Shown: positions 1 to 11,092 of the stretch, one piece after another
Layout: each line of letters opens with the position of its first letter
Position numbering within the stretch: position 1 is the first letter of the stretch
Source of the DNA: Annulohypoxylon bovei var. microspora
Taxonomy: Eukaryota > Ascomycota > Sordariomycetes > Xylariales > Hypoxylaceae
Length of the DNA stretch: 64,000 nt
Direction of reading: 5' to 3'
NCBI GenBank assembly: GCA_022836615.1
Contig: MU405316.1
Coordinates: 62,001-126,000, forward strand
Made by a program: the position numbers and the translations under genes
Notes under the pieces: generated by a model
What the model saw: only the letters and a program-made list of their open reading frames with translations
Told to the model about the DNA's origin: nothing
The model's database searches: none

Positions 1-539
1 CCATCGGGGCCTTCTTCGCTAATCGAAACTAAGGCAAAGGGTCTCTGCCACTCCACAGCGGCGGATAACGCATCCGGGTACACTACGAAGTGGCCATCGT
101 GCGCCGGTCCGAATAGCTTAATGTATAGATCCGCTTGCCACGCGTACTCGTTAGCATATTTGTCTGCCTCGAGGCCGGCCCTCACATCAGCTATCGCAGC
201 CCAAAGGTCCGTAGGAGGATAACCATAGTCGGCTGGAGGGTTCTTCTTAAAGACAGTGTCGGATTGCCATTCGACGTAGGGCTCTAGCTCGTCGATGAAC
301 TTGAGGGCGCCATCCTTATCAATCGGGACCGAATTGAGACATTCGTAGGCTATTGACGCCTCAACGGTTGGCGTAGCTGTGGCGCCGATCTGGGCGGTCC
401 AAGTAGAGCTAACAATGGCACACGGCTCTGTCGCAGTGGGAGTTGTAGTCGTGCTCGTCGTATTCGTTTGTCTAAGACCTAACTTAGAACCACTTACTGA
501 CGAAGCGAGCGCCAACGCGCTGATTGTGGAGGACTTCAT
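1..539 (-). CDS. Secreted S41-family peptidase, 5' part only (runs off window)
   Basis: The open frame starts at the ATG at 537-539 and stays open to base 1, about 179 codons, so the C-terminal part lies outside. It begins with a short signal-peptide-like stretch (MKSSTISALALASSVSG), followed by a Thr-rich linker and then segments typical of the N-terminal region of fungal S41 (tail-specific/CPAF-like) peptidases: CAIVSSTW, AYECLNSVP, GALKFIDELEPYVEWQSDT, DLWAAI and the motif AHDGHFVVYPD. The S41 catalytic Ser/Lys region is not in the window. Related secreted S41 peptidases occur widely in ascomycetes, and one (UstP) sits in the ustiloxin RiPP cluster. No UstYa-like or precursor-peptide gene is visible here, so a link to such a cluster is only a possibility. 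The family is fairly sure; the specific role is unknown. Confidence 0.75.
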   Translation of the reverse strand, partial: MKSSTISALALASSVSGSKLGLRQTNTTSTTTTPTATEPCAIVSSTWTAQIGATATPTVEASIAYECLNSVPIDKDGALKFIDELEPYVEWQSDTVFKKNPPADYGYPPTDLWAAIADVRAGLEADKYANEYAWQADLYIKLFGPAHDGHFVVYPDALSAAVEWQRPFALVSISEEGPD

Positions 540-2850
540 GGCTGTCGACTACCACGGCTAACGGCTACTACCTACTACCTCACCTACTTGAACAGGCACA
601 GGGGCATAAGGTGAGGAAAACAAATCATAACGTGGACTGACCGGCGCAGACAAGCGCAGTCTTATACCTACCAAGCAGGCTCCTACGCGATAACCCCCGC
701 GCGTGCGCACGAATCTCCAATTTCAAGTGAGTTTCCCATTTAGGTAGGTGAGACGACACTCACTTTAACCGATTGGGAGAGATCTCGAGGTGATTGATGG
801 GGTTAGGCGTGGAGAGAGGCCAGGGTGTGGTGACACGGCATGAAGAGATCTACGGCAGATATATTATCGAGCTTGGGCTTATGCATCGCCTATGGCTCAC
901 ACTACTCATATGTGAGGGAAAGCTACAGGCATGAACGATTTTTAATTTAGAATCTGACGTATCAAGCAGACGCTCTATATCTTGCGCGTCCGCTAATCCA
1001 GATATCGTGCAGTCAGTGTTGTTGTTCCTGGCCTAGAACAGGCTGCTCGTCTGTGATTCGATACGAGTTGATAACACCCCTCTCCCCCCCTGGCAGATTC
1101 CATATCTTGCCATCCTAGTCAGCGATCCTAGTTAGCACGCCTTTCTGGGCCCCCCTAGTGTCACCTTTCAAGCCTATCCAGGTTTTGTTTATCGATAATT
1201 GTATATACACCACCATACAAACGGGCTACTGGCAGTGAAGGATTTTCCGGACGTCGGAACCTCTCCGTCGCCCACGAGTGCACGCTTTGTCGGATACGTA
1301 CAGTAAAAACGAAAACATGTTAAATTTATCCATCTTAGGTAGTTAGTTAGGTAGGTAAGAAGGCAATAACTTCTTAGTAGATGGCTGGGTAGGTACCTAC
1401 CTTCGATAGATACCCAGGAGGTACTGTATGAATTTCAAGGTCCTCCCCTAAGATCGATTACCTACCCCTACTAAAATGATGTGATATGCCTTACAGATTC
1501 AATTTCCAATCCCTGTTCAGGTACCGACCTACCTTTTAATAATATTTCCGGCCCTATTCACGTAACCTTTAAACCTGTATTAACGAGGGGTGCCAAGTTA
1601 TGTAGATATATTTTGTTATAACATTCCTGTGATATAACATCTTGTCTCTAACTATGCTGCTATGTCTTATCGCACCCCTCTTCTTTTTCCCTTCTTCTCA
1701 GTCACATAGAGCTTAAGCGAAGTATGTATTCCTCTGCCGTACTACGTGTCCGCTGTCCCGGTAGTGAATACGAAGTCCCGACCAAACTAGCCACATAGCG
1801 CTATGCGGTAACTACCTAGGTACGTGGTGAAAGCAACCATTTACTAGCTCTCTTCGTGGTTCGCGAATGACGTCGGTATAGGAATAGGCCAATCCATTTT
1901 CTCGCGCCATCTCGTACGGCCCGTTGATGGACTTATCTAGCTTGCCTACCTACATAGGTAGGTATGTAGGTACTAGTCTCTTTAATCCTTGTAGCTAACC
2001 ACCGTCAACCTGCCTTGTAGGCTTTGGTGAGCCGTATAAATATTCTTGGTAAGAAAAATGTCGGCTAGGCTGGTCTTCCATGTTCCGGACATCCGCTGAA
2101 GGTACAGTGATGGATTCAGTTAGAAGGGCGGCGTCCTCACAATCATCATTCCTAAGGATTAAATTCGGCTCTCTTTCCGACCCAATTCTGGCGTCCCAGC
2201 TTGCTACTAGTTTAAAAGTCGCATGTAACGAAATACTCCAAGCTTGACGATAATATATAGAATCTACTTTCTGGTTACCTAGGGACATGCGCATCCTATT
2301 AACAACCCCTCACCTGGTGACACACTGTGGGCTTTATTACGGGTGATTGCATTGTCATTCGGATTCCCGGAACAGGGCTGAAGACTGTCTTCCTGGTTAC
2401 GCAACACGAGGATGGTACCACAAATTCTGTTATGAAGGGAGTCAGGATGGCGCCATACTCACCTAGGTACTCACAGATCGGTCGGGTAGTGCTACTTTTG
2501 TTACCTTATTAGCTGCCTAGGATCAAAATTCCGTTGCTATCCCTATCCTATCGACTTGGTGCTCAAGACGGGAAAATCTTTTGGGGGCCAATATCACGAA
2601 GCCAGCGATCCTATTATAGCCTAACACTCTTGAACTTTTTCTAAACTCTTTCCCCTCCAAATGCTAGACCTTTTTAGAGATAGGTAAACATTAGGTAGAG
2701 ATGAATATTTCATCACTCATGTGTGAAATAGGTCTTATTCCAGGTAGAGTATAAGTCCCTCAAGATCTCATTAAGAAAGAAGATGACTAAAATTATTTGG
2801 CTAATTTAGAGATCGTGCAATACTAAAAACTATCGACACCTATGCATCTT
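540..2850. other. Intergenic stretch, no gene recognised
   Basis: About 2.3 kb of mixed-composition DNA upstream of the S41 gene and downstream of the broken TIM-barrel gene. It contains several TAGG/CCTA tetramer runs, for example near 1332-1352, 1391-1402 and 1945-1972. Two short frames (1995-2294 minus, 2327-2512 plus) resemble no family and lack coding character. No RNA gene was seen. Confidence 0.6.
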
Positions 2851-3870
2851 CTATGATTGCAATAGTTTCGCTAATGATAACATGGCCTTTCTACTAAATT
2901 CAACCATGTCGGAGTATTTCCCAGGCGCTTTACCATCAAATACTTCGATTGATAACCAGCCCTTAAATCCAGTTCCAAGAACAGCTTTTAGGAGGTCTTG
3001 CACAGGGAGGTAGCCGCCATCGAAAGGCAGAGGCCGGTAATCGTGACTCCACTAGCCTCTCGGTCGTAACCCTTCCTCGTCAGTCTTGGCTTCAATAGGA
3101 GGGTTCATCTTATAGGCGTCTGAGATCTGCAGAAGGTAAATCTTTTCCGGTGGGACTGTTTTGGTCAGCTCAGCCAAGCTGGCCTGCCATCTGATTCCGA
3201 GCTCATCCCGCGAGAGGTCCTTGATTAGACCGGACTGTGTCGTCGGATCCGCCCATTCGCCGCCACTACTCTGGAAGGTATCGAGGCACAACCCAAGATT
3301 AGGCCGGTTGGCCTTTTCGACAATGCGCCACACATCTTTCTAATTTGGAGCGTGCGTAGCCCAGCACCAATTCTCATACGCAATGCGTTGCCCCTTGGCA
3401 GCACAGAGATCGGCTAGTTCAGCCAGATCGCTGGCTAAGCTGTCCAACGAAGACGATATCCCAGGAGCATCCGACGATCCGACTTGTAGCATATCTGTTC
3501 CAACGGCTTCCATAATGCGCGTTCAGCCTTCCGCACGCTCGAACGCGTCCTTTCTTTCACAGCTACCCCCAGGCCATCCCTCGAAGGTAGAAAAGGGTTG
3601 TAGCATGAGAATCTTGAGATTATGCTCTGCTGCCTGGACTCGGACTTGTTTTCCAATCTCCACTAAGGCGTCGTAGTCCTTGGGATTTGGCTCCTGGCCG
3701 TTGAGCATTTTACCATATGCCAATATGTCTAGCATAGACAGTTCAACAGCGTCAAACCCGGCATCTGCTATAGCTTTGAGCTTTAATCGGAGAGTGTGCG
3801 AGTCTTTGTGTCCAATACTACATATCGCATAGCACGTTGGAAATTTTATGCCATAATGATTGATTGGCAT
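2851..3870 (-). pseudogene. Xylose-isomerase-like TIM-barrel (sugar phosphate isomerase/epimerase, 3-dehydroshikimate-dehydratase type) gene with three in-frame stops
   Basis: One frame runs from the ATG at 3870 to a terminal TAG at 2851-2853, 340 codons, close to the usual length of fungal proteins of this family. Family-typical segments follow in order: HYGIKFPTCYA, GHKDSHTL, DAGFDAVELSM, LMLQPFSTFEGWP, IMEAVGTDMLQVGSSDA, IAYENWCWATHAP, NRPNLGLCLDTFQS, YLLQISDAYKMNPP, WSHDYRPLPFDGGYLP and GWLSIEVFDGK. Three stops interrupt it without any shift of frame: TGA at 3523-3525, TAG at 3334-3336 and TAG at 3052-3054. From family similarity I expect Trp, Trp and Gln at these places, so each is one transition away from sense. 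No intron with proper borders removes them in frame. It is either a recently dead gene, a gene rescued by mRNA editing, or an assembly artefact. Without the stops, the product would be a soluble metabolic enzyme acting on sugar- or quinate-derived substrates. Confidence 0.85.
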
Positions 3871-4390
3871 GTTGAAAGAACGGTATTGACAGTTGGTTGT
3901 ACATCGGATGCTATAATTACGTAAATGGCTTGAAGTTTTATTACCGAGTAACTATGTTATTGTTAACTATAAACACTTAAGTTAGGTAAATATTGAAAAA
4001 GGTTGAATAGGGGCTTTTGGAACTTGCCCCGATGACGTCAACGAGTATATATCTAGACATCTACCTCCTAGGTACGTAACATTGATGTGAAAGTTGTAAA
4101 TGCACCGCCTATAATTGGTCCATATTTATAGTGAAAGTATAGACGATATTAACAATAGAAGAAGTGTAATACGTACCAGAATATCAAGCAGATTTCGCAT
4201 CCAACACTAAATAATATAGTTTACTGATTGAAGATATGCGAAGATGAGTTGAAGCCGAAACTGTGATTGAAGTCTTGAATTAAATTATTACTGTTAGATG
4301 AATATCAACGAGCGACTCTAGAGCAAGCGCCCTAACCCAGAACCCAGCACCTCCTAAAGATCTATCCCGATACCCTACGTGAACATCTGT
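3871..4390. other. Intergenic, AT-rich
   Basis: Promoter-side DNA of the broken TIM-barrel gene and 3' flank of the P450. No gene, RNA or repeat unit was recognised; a CCTCCTAGGTACGTA stretch lies near 4065. Confidence 0.6.
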
Positions 4391-6231
4391 CTACACTAAC
4401 AATGGTTGGACGAGCGCTCGTGGTTGGAGTTTTACTCGGAAATCTACCGGTCTGACGAACCAGCCATTCCAGAATCTAGGTGTCTTGGATGAATCCTCCA
4501 GTTGAAGCTGGAATAGAAGCATTAGTAGATGAATGATGATACCATTGGGGGGAAAGGGACCGATCGATAAAATTCTTAACTCACCTCGAATCTCCTCAGC
4601 ACGCTAGGGATTAACTTGTACATCTCCATTAAGCCGATGTGTTTGCCCAGGCAGACGCGCGGGCCCATGCCGAACTGCATCTGAGTGTTCTTCATTCTCC
4701 GGATTCGAGTGAGCTCCTGGTCCCTGTCCTTCGTCTCATCTACGAGCCAACGCTCTGGGCGGTAGACTTCGACATCGTCCCCGAAGACCTCCTTACGCCG
4801 GTGAATAACCCATGCGTTGCACCCGACGATAGTACCGCCCTTGATGAAGTTACCGCCGATATCGATGCCCTCAGGTGGAACGACGCGCTCGAATGGGAGA
4901 CCAGGGGCGGGGTGGATGCGGAATGCCTCGTTGATGCAAGCATCGAGGTAGGGTAGGTCCTGGCTCTCGGCCCAGGTGACGATGCCTCTTTGGTTATCTT
5001 CAAAGTGGCCTGCCCTAGCCTTGCCATCTAGCTCCTCCATGAGCTTCTCCATGCATTCCGGATGTCTTAGGAGGGAGGCGAAGACGCCGCTGATCGAGAC
5101 GGCCGCGGGCTCCGATCCGGCGAACGCCATGGAGACGCACATGGTCACTACGAGTTGGTCATTGAAGAAATTTGGGCGTTCAAACTTAGCCTGGATAAAG
5201 TGAGAAAGCAAATCGGGTGGAGTTTCCGTCGTCTGTTCCCAGGCAAAATTCTCCTTCGAGAACGTCTGGTTAGAAGGGTGGCGCTCGGCCAACCTGGCCT
5301 TGGCAAAACGCGCGACTCCGAACGTGGCCTCTCCGATGCCGTGCTTCGCTGCCCATAGCCTAATGGGATTCTTCTTCCAGAATTTATCGAGGATGGGAAT
5401 TTGCCCAATCTATCATATACTTAGCTATTAGCACATTCCTTTATCGCGTCGAGTTCGACAGCACGCTCGTGAGGCGTATCTTACCAGCGCCGCGTAGTCG
5501 AAGAGTCTCGCATTGTCGCGAACAATATCGTCGACGTCTTCGTTGGACTCGAGAAAGCCGTGTCTCTTGGAGTACACCATGTCTCCGATGATGTCGAATG
5601 TGTAGAATTGGAGCCAGCGGTAGAAATTGCACACTTCGCCTGTGGACGCAAACCGCTTGTCTGTCTGATCTAGGAATACCTCGTTCGTCGAATCGAAGAG
5701 CGGCTCGTATTGCATCTGGGCGGACATGGAAAATGCGCTGTTCACACTTCGCTTTAGCTGGGAGTGGAAGTATTCCGACTGAGTGCTGAATAATGTCGGT
5801 AGTGGTTGGCCCCTAGAAGTAGCCATCTGGACAGGATAGAAGTCCGACTAGCAATTTCGTCCGTTAGCATATCTCCTTTTTAAATCCTTCTATCGCCTAT
5901 TTTACTAAGTAGCATATAGACCTACCTTTGTAAATCCCTTACCGAGACCATAGATGACTTTGATGGCATTTGGATTTCCAAACGATAGAGCATTTGGTCC
6001 TAGCCGCACGACATCGCCGTGCTTCTCATGGAGCTTGATGTGCCACTGTTCGGGATGCCGCAACCAGACCTTATAGAATCGAAGCCAATCTGTAAACTGT
6101 GCTAGGAATGGTCCGGGGTACTTATTTAACCCTCTATTGAAGTAATTTCGAGCAAGGTAGAAGACAGTCACTGCCAACAGGGCCAAGGGCCATTGCTGAA
6201 ACAGCAACTGAACAAAGGAGCCTGCGATCAT
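4391..6231 (-). CDS. Cytochrome P450, pisatin-demethylase-like, N-terminally membrane anchored
   Basis: A heme monooxygenase of about 536 aa, assembled from four exons: 6231-5926, 5847-5485, 5409-4585 and 4507-4391. All junctions keep frame and have GT..AG borders. Residues about 8-26 form the ER anchor (QQWPLALLAVTVFYLARNYF), followed by the proline hinge KYPGPFLAQF. The segment K/SDFYPVQ across the first splice is typical of the CYP57-like group. The EXXR motif is EAFR (384-387), PERW-type is YRPERW, and the heme loop is FGMGPRVCLG with Cys about 476. The C-terminal exon supplies the family's usual WFVRP end. The I-helix reads AGSEPA (320-325), where the conserved Thr of the oxygen-activation pair is Pro, which is odd. 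The next two genes upstream on the same strand are a Zn2Cys6 regulator and an IDO, so a small co-regulated set is conceivable. The substrate is unknown. Confidence 0.92.
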
Positions 6232-8203
6232 AGCGACAGCGAGATGATGCGGTACAAAAAGTTGCTAGCGGATACTAGACAGGAACGAGGCTGCCCTTTC
6301 TTTCACTGCTTACTAGTCTATATCCTTCGAAAGATACCTACATATACTTGTCACTGATGTGGGAGAAGCTGTACAGAGAAAGGATTGTCGGCGTGCATAC
6401 AGCCCTGCAGAAGCTCTCGCCCAAGACATACTCACGAAAGATATGCAGTATAATAGTCTGCCGGCCGAGGGCTTGAATGTCGGCAGTTGTTAGCAGCGTG
6501 TATAATGACGCTTGTAGACGAGGTCCCACTTCGAATTATACGCCGGCTAGAAGGGATCCAGAAGATCTAGCTAGAGCTTATCTTACCTTCTCTGTCTTCT
6601 GCGAGGGGGGTGGACGCCGGCTTTCTTCCTGAAGTAAGATTGCCTACAGGTGGTGATTATATGAAAGAATCCCGGACATATGGTTACATGGCAGATAGGG
6701 GGAGGGAGGTGAGGTAAGGTGAAGTATGTAAGTAAATGAGGGGATGGTGTGATGGAGATATAGGGGGATCTGGAATTCGGACAGGGCTTAGAGGTAACCG
6801 GGTTCCGGAGTTGCTGTCCCAAGCCTGAATCGGATAAATCGTGTAACTCTGATGTTCGAAACGCATCGGAGGACACCCCCGGCCGACACCCGCCTACCGC
6901 CGAAACCGAACAAGATCTCCGCGTAACCTTGGAGGCTGCCTAGATATCACATCGTATCGAATCGCGGACGTCCCAATGAGATTTTCTCCCTTCGCACGGC
7001 CCAACATTGACCCTATCGTGTCATTCCTACGAGCCAGGTCTAAGTTCTGGTTAGGCCATATTGTGAAGGCAGGGGGTCGTCGTAAGAAGTAAGAATAAGA
7101 TATATTGCCCGCATCTAATAACGGTAACCCTAACAATTTTGATGAATTTAATCCGTGGCCTGCATAATTCGACGCCGCTCACCAGCATGGGGAATACCCC
7201 CGATATGCCCTGTTAGTTGAGAGATCCTGCAGGTTTCCTGTGGCATAGGCAATTTTTCTACACCTAGGAGGTAGGATTCTTAGCGGGTCGATCTTTAAGT
7301 ATTCGCCTTCGGCAGTTCCATTTTCGTGAAGCCGAAGGTGTATCGCTTGAAGGCATCCTTATTGCCGGTATTACCTATTCGAGACGAGTGTGACGTTTTC
7401 TTATTTTAACTTCAGAACAAGGCTATCGACGACGAGAGAATCATTAAAATACTTCAAATATATGCTCTAGAGGACAGGTACTAGTTGCAGTACTCGACAG
7501 CTTGTGGGGTATACGTATGGAGCTTTTGAAATCAGGCCTTCCGACCACGATGGTTGGTGTTATGAATGCTCCTAGCACGGGACGGTCCGCTGTCCGCTGC
7601 GCCAAGTATCGAAGGATTCAGCTTGCAGTTCACCGGGGATCGGGATCATGAGATAATTACTTTCTCGTTAACCCTATTGGGCAGACAACCGCTACCACAT
7701 GTGGGGAATGATGCTTCCGGTTACTGCTTTACCTTGTCTGGATATTTTCTCAAGGATTAGAATCGAATAAAGTATAGGTCAGGCTGGAGGGTCTAGATCG
7801 TATCCTCTATTCGCACCGATTATCTGAGACTAAAGATCAGTCGGATCAAAAGTGGATAGTCTTTTGGTATGCATGCAGAGCTATCATTCGACGGATGGTA
7901 GGTTCTATACTGGCTACACATAGGAGGGGTTGCGAATGCCTTCTTGCGGGAAGCTGTAACAGAAAGAGTGGTGAAAGCGAAAGCAGCGATAGTCAAGCCG
8001 GCGATCGTCACTAGAAAGGGCATTTTAAAGATGTGAGTGCGTCCTCATCATGCACGGCATCCTCATCCTAAGGCTGGGACTGAGGGATTCGAGTGTACTA
8101 GTAATCATGTATGGTCTTGCTGAAAATGTCTCATGGGGCCACTCTTGATCCGACCTAAACCCCGGGTTTCTCTTGTCCTAGAAGCCCCCATCCCGGAAAG
8201 AGA
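6232..8203. other. Intergenic stretch, no gene recognised
   Basis: About 2 kb between the P450 start and the stop of the regulator gene. Short minus-strand frames at 6338-7136 resemble nothing. A 67-codon minus frame at 7820-8023 has a hydrophobic N-terminus but no other support. The segment holds the P450 promoter; no clear operator was identified. Confidence 0.55.
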
Positions 8204-10631
8204 CTAGAAGTAATGCGCGAGATCTATATGACCATTCCCATCCAATAGGGGGAATAGGTTCAGAGCGCCGAAAACCTGATCTGTCTGGTCCTGCTGGTCT
8301 TCATTCGAAAAGGAAGCCCCAGGGTTGGAATCAAGTGAGCATCCTAATGATAGCAAGATCGGGTCGATATCGTGGAAAGGGGAAATAAGTGATTCGTGCT
8401 CTAATGAATTATGGGGCACATTGGTATCTTGGGGGCCTGAGGCGACTGTCGATTCAGCGGTATTAGTAGGCACATGATCCTGACGTAGGTGCTCCTTTGG
8501 TATGAGTCCGAATAGCTGAGACGAACTTTCTGTGATTCGAAGACGCTCGTCGACATCTCTCCTCTGGAGATACTCCAATGCGCTAGATAGCAACGACTTC
8601 GCAATGAGCGTGTACTGCATAGCATGCGCATCATTCTTCGAGAAATGTTCTAGCGCCGCAATAGACATATGAGCATACTTCTCGAGTATACGGCCGAATC
8701 CTCCAAGGAGACCAACTCCGAGTACCAGAGACGACGCGAATAGCCACGATCTTTTGAGCCGGTTAGCGGGAGGCGGAGATTCTAGAGCGATCGATTTTGA
8801 CCCACACAATTAATGGCATGCGTCCGTCTAAAAGCTGTCGATCTACGAGATCCAACACCGACTCGGCCATCAGGCTTGCTGCATCGATACAAGCATTTGC
8901 GAGTCTTGTTCTTCCCGAGTTGTCACTACCGCTACTTGGCGGATCGGCCGCGGCGGTATTTTCCGGAAGACGTTTACATAGCTCGTACATGAGGAACGGT
9001 CTGGCAACTAGCATGACGGCATAATAATAGCAGGACATAACTTGGCAAGCCCCAATGGCATCCGGTCTGTCTTCTTGTGGCAAACCGGCAATAGTTCGTT
9101 TCAGCCGAGAAAGCCACATACGCGACCAATCGCGAAGCTGACACGAGATTCCTTCAGTTAGTTGAAGTGAGATTTTTCTCCTGGAGTATACCTGGAGCAC
9201 GATATCTTCGGTAATCGAGAGTATCTGGACCGACGCATTCAAGAGGTCAAATTTCTCCTGCCCGTTGGCGTCTAGATCTCCACAAGGAACCGTGCAATCT
9301 ATATCTGACATGGATGGAGGCCTACCCATAGATATGCTAAGAAATAAGTCGAGCACTCGCAAGCTCTTCCAAAGCCGGTCCCTAATCGCCATCAGCACTA
9401 GAATATTGGTGTTATTGTGTGAACATACCTTACCTCCGGGTGTGAAATTCGGGTCCGAACCGATAATTAACTTCTGTTCTATGCAAGCCGATCGAGTAAG
9501 CAGCTCGCGCGGCGATCCCTTGTCGATTTAGCTGTAGCAATAGTCCGCGGCACGTCGTATAACTCACCAAAGAAGAGAAATGCACCATTTATCTGACATG
9601 CTCGGAGCATATATAAGGTGACGAGGGCAAAGGCTTGGACGGTTTCAGTTCCTAGGTCGCCGCCAAGGCATGACAAGGCTAAGGTCTTCGCGTACTGAAA
9701 ATATCTAGCAGCGGATCCTTCGTCGACAGACTGAGACCCGATAGCCAAGACGAGATAATTGACGGCAGAGGCCGCATCCTTAGGGCAATCTTTTTCAGAA
9801 GCCCATATCGATATGTTGTTTACTAGGTCAGCTCTCTCAAAGAGATCAACCAGCCCGGAAGTCTGCGGTAAGGGTCAGACGACGATATGCACCAGCGAAA
9901 ATAGTATACGATCCGACGAAGTTACCACTGATATAAATACAGATACTAGCCGTTGAACATCGGCGGGGTCCACATACGGCTCTTCGTCATTTCCAGGAAG
10001 TAACGGGTCGGAAGAAGCATTCTCTAACATCGAAACTCGGCTTGTCCGAGGCGTAAAAGCGTTCGGATCTACTCGGGACGCCACAATTTGGCGTACGGTC
10101 TGGTAAAGGGAGAGCGGCGCGCAGTCTCCAACGAAAGCTCAACGGAGGAAGATGTTAATGAAAAGACTCGTATTTAGTAATGGGAAGGTCTTCTCGTACT
10201 TAACTTTCCTCTAGCGTCACACAGCAAGCGTGCTTCCCGAGGGACGTCCGCTTCTTCCTCAGCTGAGACATCGCTATGGTGAGTGAGGTCACCTGACGTG
10301 CGAGAAGACTCGACCGAGGGTGCAGCAGGAATATCGGGAGAAACCTCCGGTCTAGCGGACGACGGAACGGAAGATTGAGCGGCGGTAGATTCTGGTGAAG
10401 GCAAATGCGGCCTCCTCACCCGGCGACGAGCAGTAGGGGAAAAGCGACAAGTGACATTGCCCTGCCGACTACTGCAATAGCGACAAGGTAAATTTCCGTC
10501 GCATTTGACTATCGGAAAACCCGTCAACTATTGCCATAATAATGTTCTACAACGGGTACTCGCCTACCTTTCCGCTGTTTGCATATATCACAAGCATTAG
10601 CGACTCTAATACGGGTCATCGGAGACGACAT
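8204..10631 (-). CDS. Zn2Cys6 transcription factor with fungal-specific TF domain
   Basis: A nuclear DNA-binding regulator of about 706 aa. Seven exons fit without loss of frame: 10631-10568, 10508-10200, 10137-9893, 9862-9568, 9518-9434, 9381-8806 and 8750-8204. The binuclear zinc cluster spans the first intron: ACDICKQRK then KCDGNLPCRYCSSRQGNVTC, giving CX2CX6CX5CX2CX8C at residues about 14-43. A basic linker RRRVRRP and a Ser/Pro-rich stretch follow. The middle homology region shows GDCAPLSLYQTVR, AVNYLVLAIGSQS, the segment AARAAYSIGLHR and RDRLWKSLRVLDLFLSISMGRPPS. The C-terminal part is SWLFASSLVLGVGLLGGFGR. These match the common fungal_trans family; I do not recognise a specific orthologue. 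The start at 10631 is the first ATG in frame ahead of the cluster (a second lies four codons on). It is flanked by P450 and IDO genes on the same strand and is a candidate pathway regulator for them. Confidence 0.88.
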
Positions 10632-11092
10632 GTCGCTTTCTGAGTCTGCAATATTGAAATATCCATAAGGCAACGGGTAGGAGCCTCTTATTACTAAAAG
10701 TAGGTATCTACTAGGTAGTGTATTAGGTGATGCGAAGGTTAAGAATAAAGGTCAGAATGCCCAGGTGGTACTAAGCGGATAGTTATCGGAACTTCGGATG
10801 CTAAAGATAAATAGAAAGAACGGACCGTAGGATGGTCCGGGTAGGACGGCTCTTTCTCTATTTTCCACTTTTTATTTCCCTCAAAGTGTCAGACTTGGGC
10901 AGTATCCGAACTTCCGCAAACCACATCCGACGCGACTTCCGATTCACCACCCTCTTCGCCTCTCAGCCTCCAGTCTCTACCATCAATTGAACTACTAGTA
11001 CCCATGTACCTGGTATCTTTCTAAGCTATGTATCGATATCTATCACAATTCTCCAAGACTTCATCTAAAAAGCATTCTACTATGCTCTGTTT
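10632..11092. other. Intergenic, regulator promoter / IDO 3' side
   Basis: About 460 bases upstream of the Zn2Cys6 gene. It includes one TAGGTA-type cluster near 10700-10730 and pyrimidine-rich stretches. No coding or RNA gene was recognised. Confidence 0.55.

Noticed and set aside
1995..2294. 99-codon minus frame in the first intergenic stretch
   Set aside because: No similarity, no signal or domain, and composition like the surrounding non-coding DNA.
7820..8023. 67-codon minus frame with a hydrophobic N-terminus and two Cys
   Set aside because: Could be a small secreted protein, but nothing else supports coding and such frames occur by chance in this AT-rich interval.
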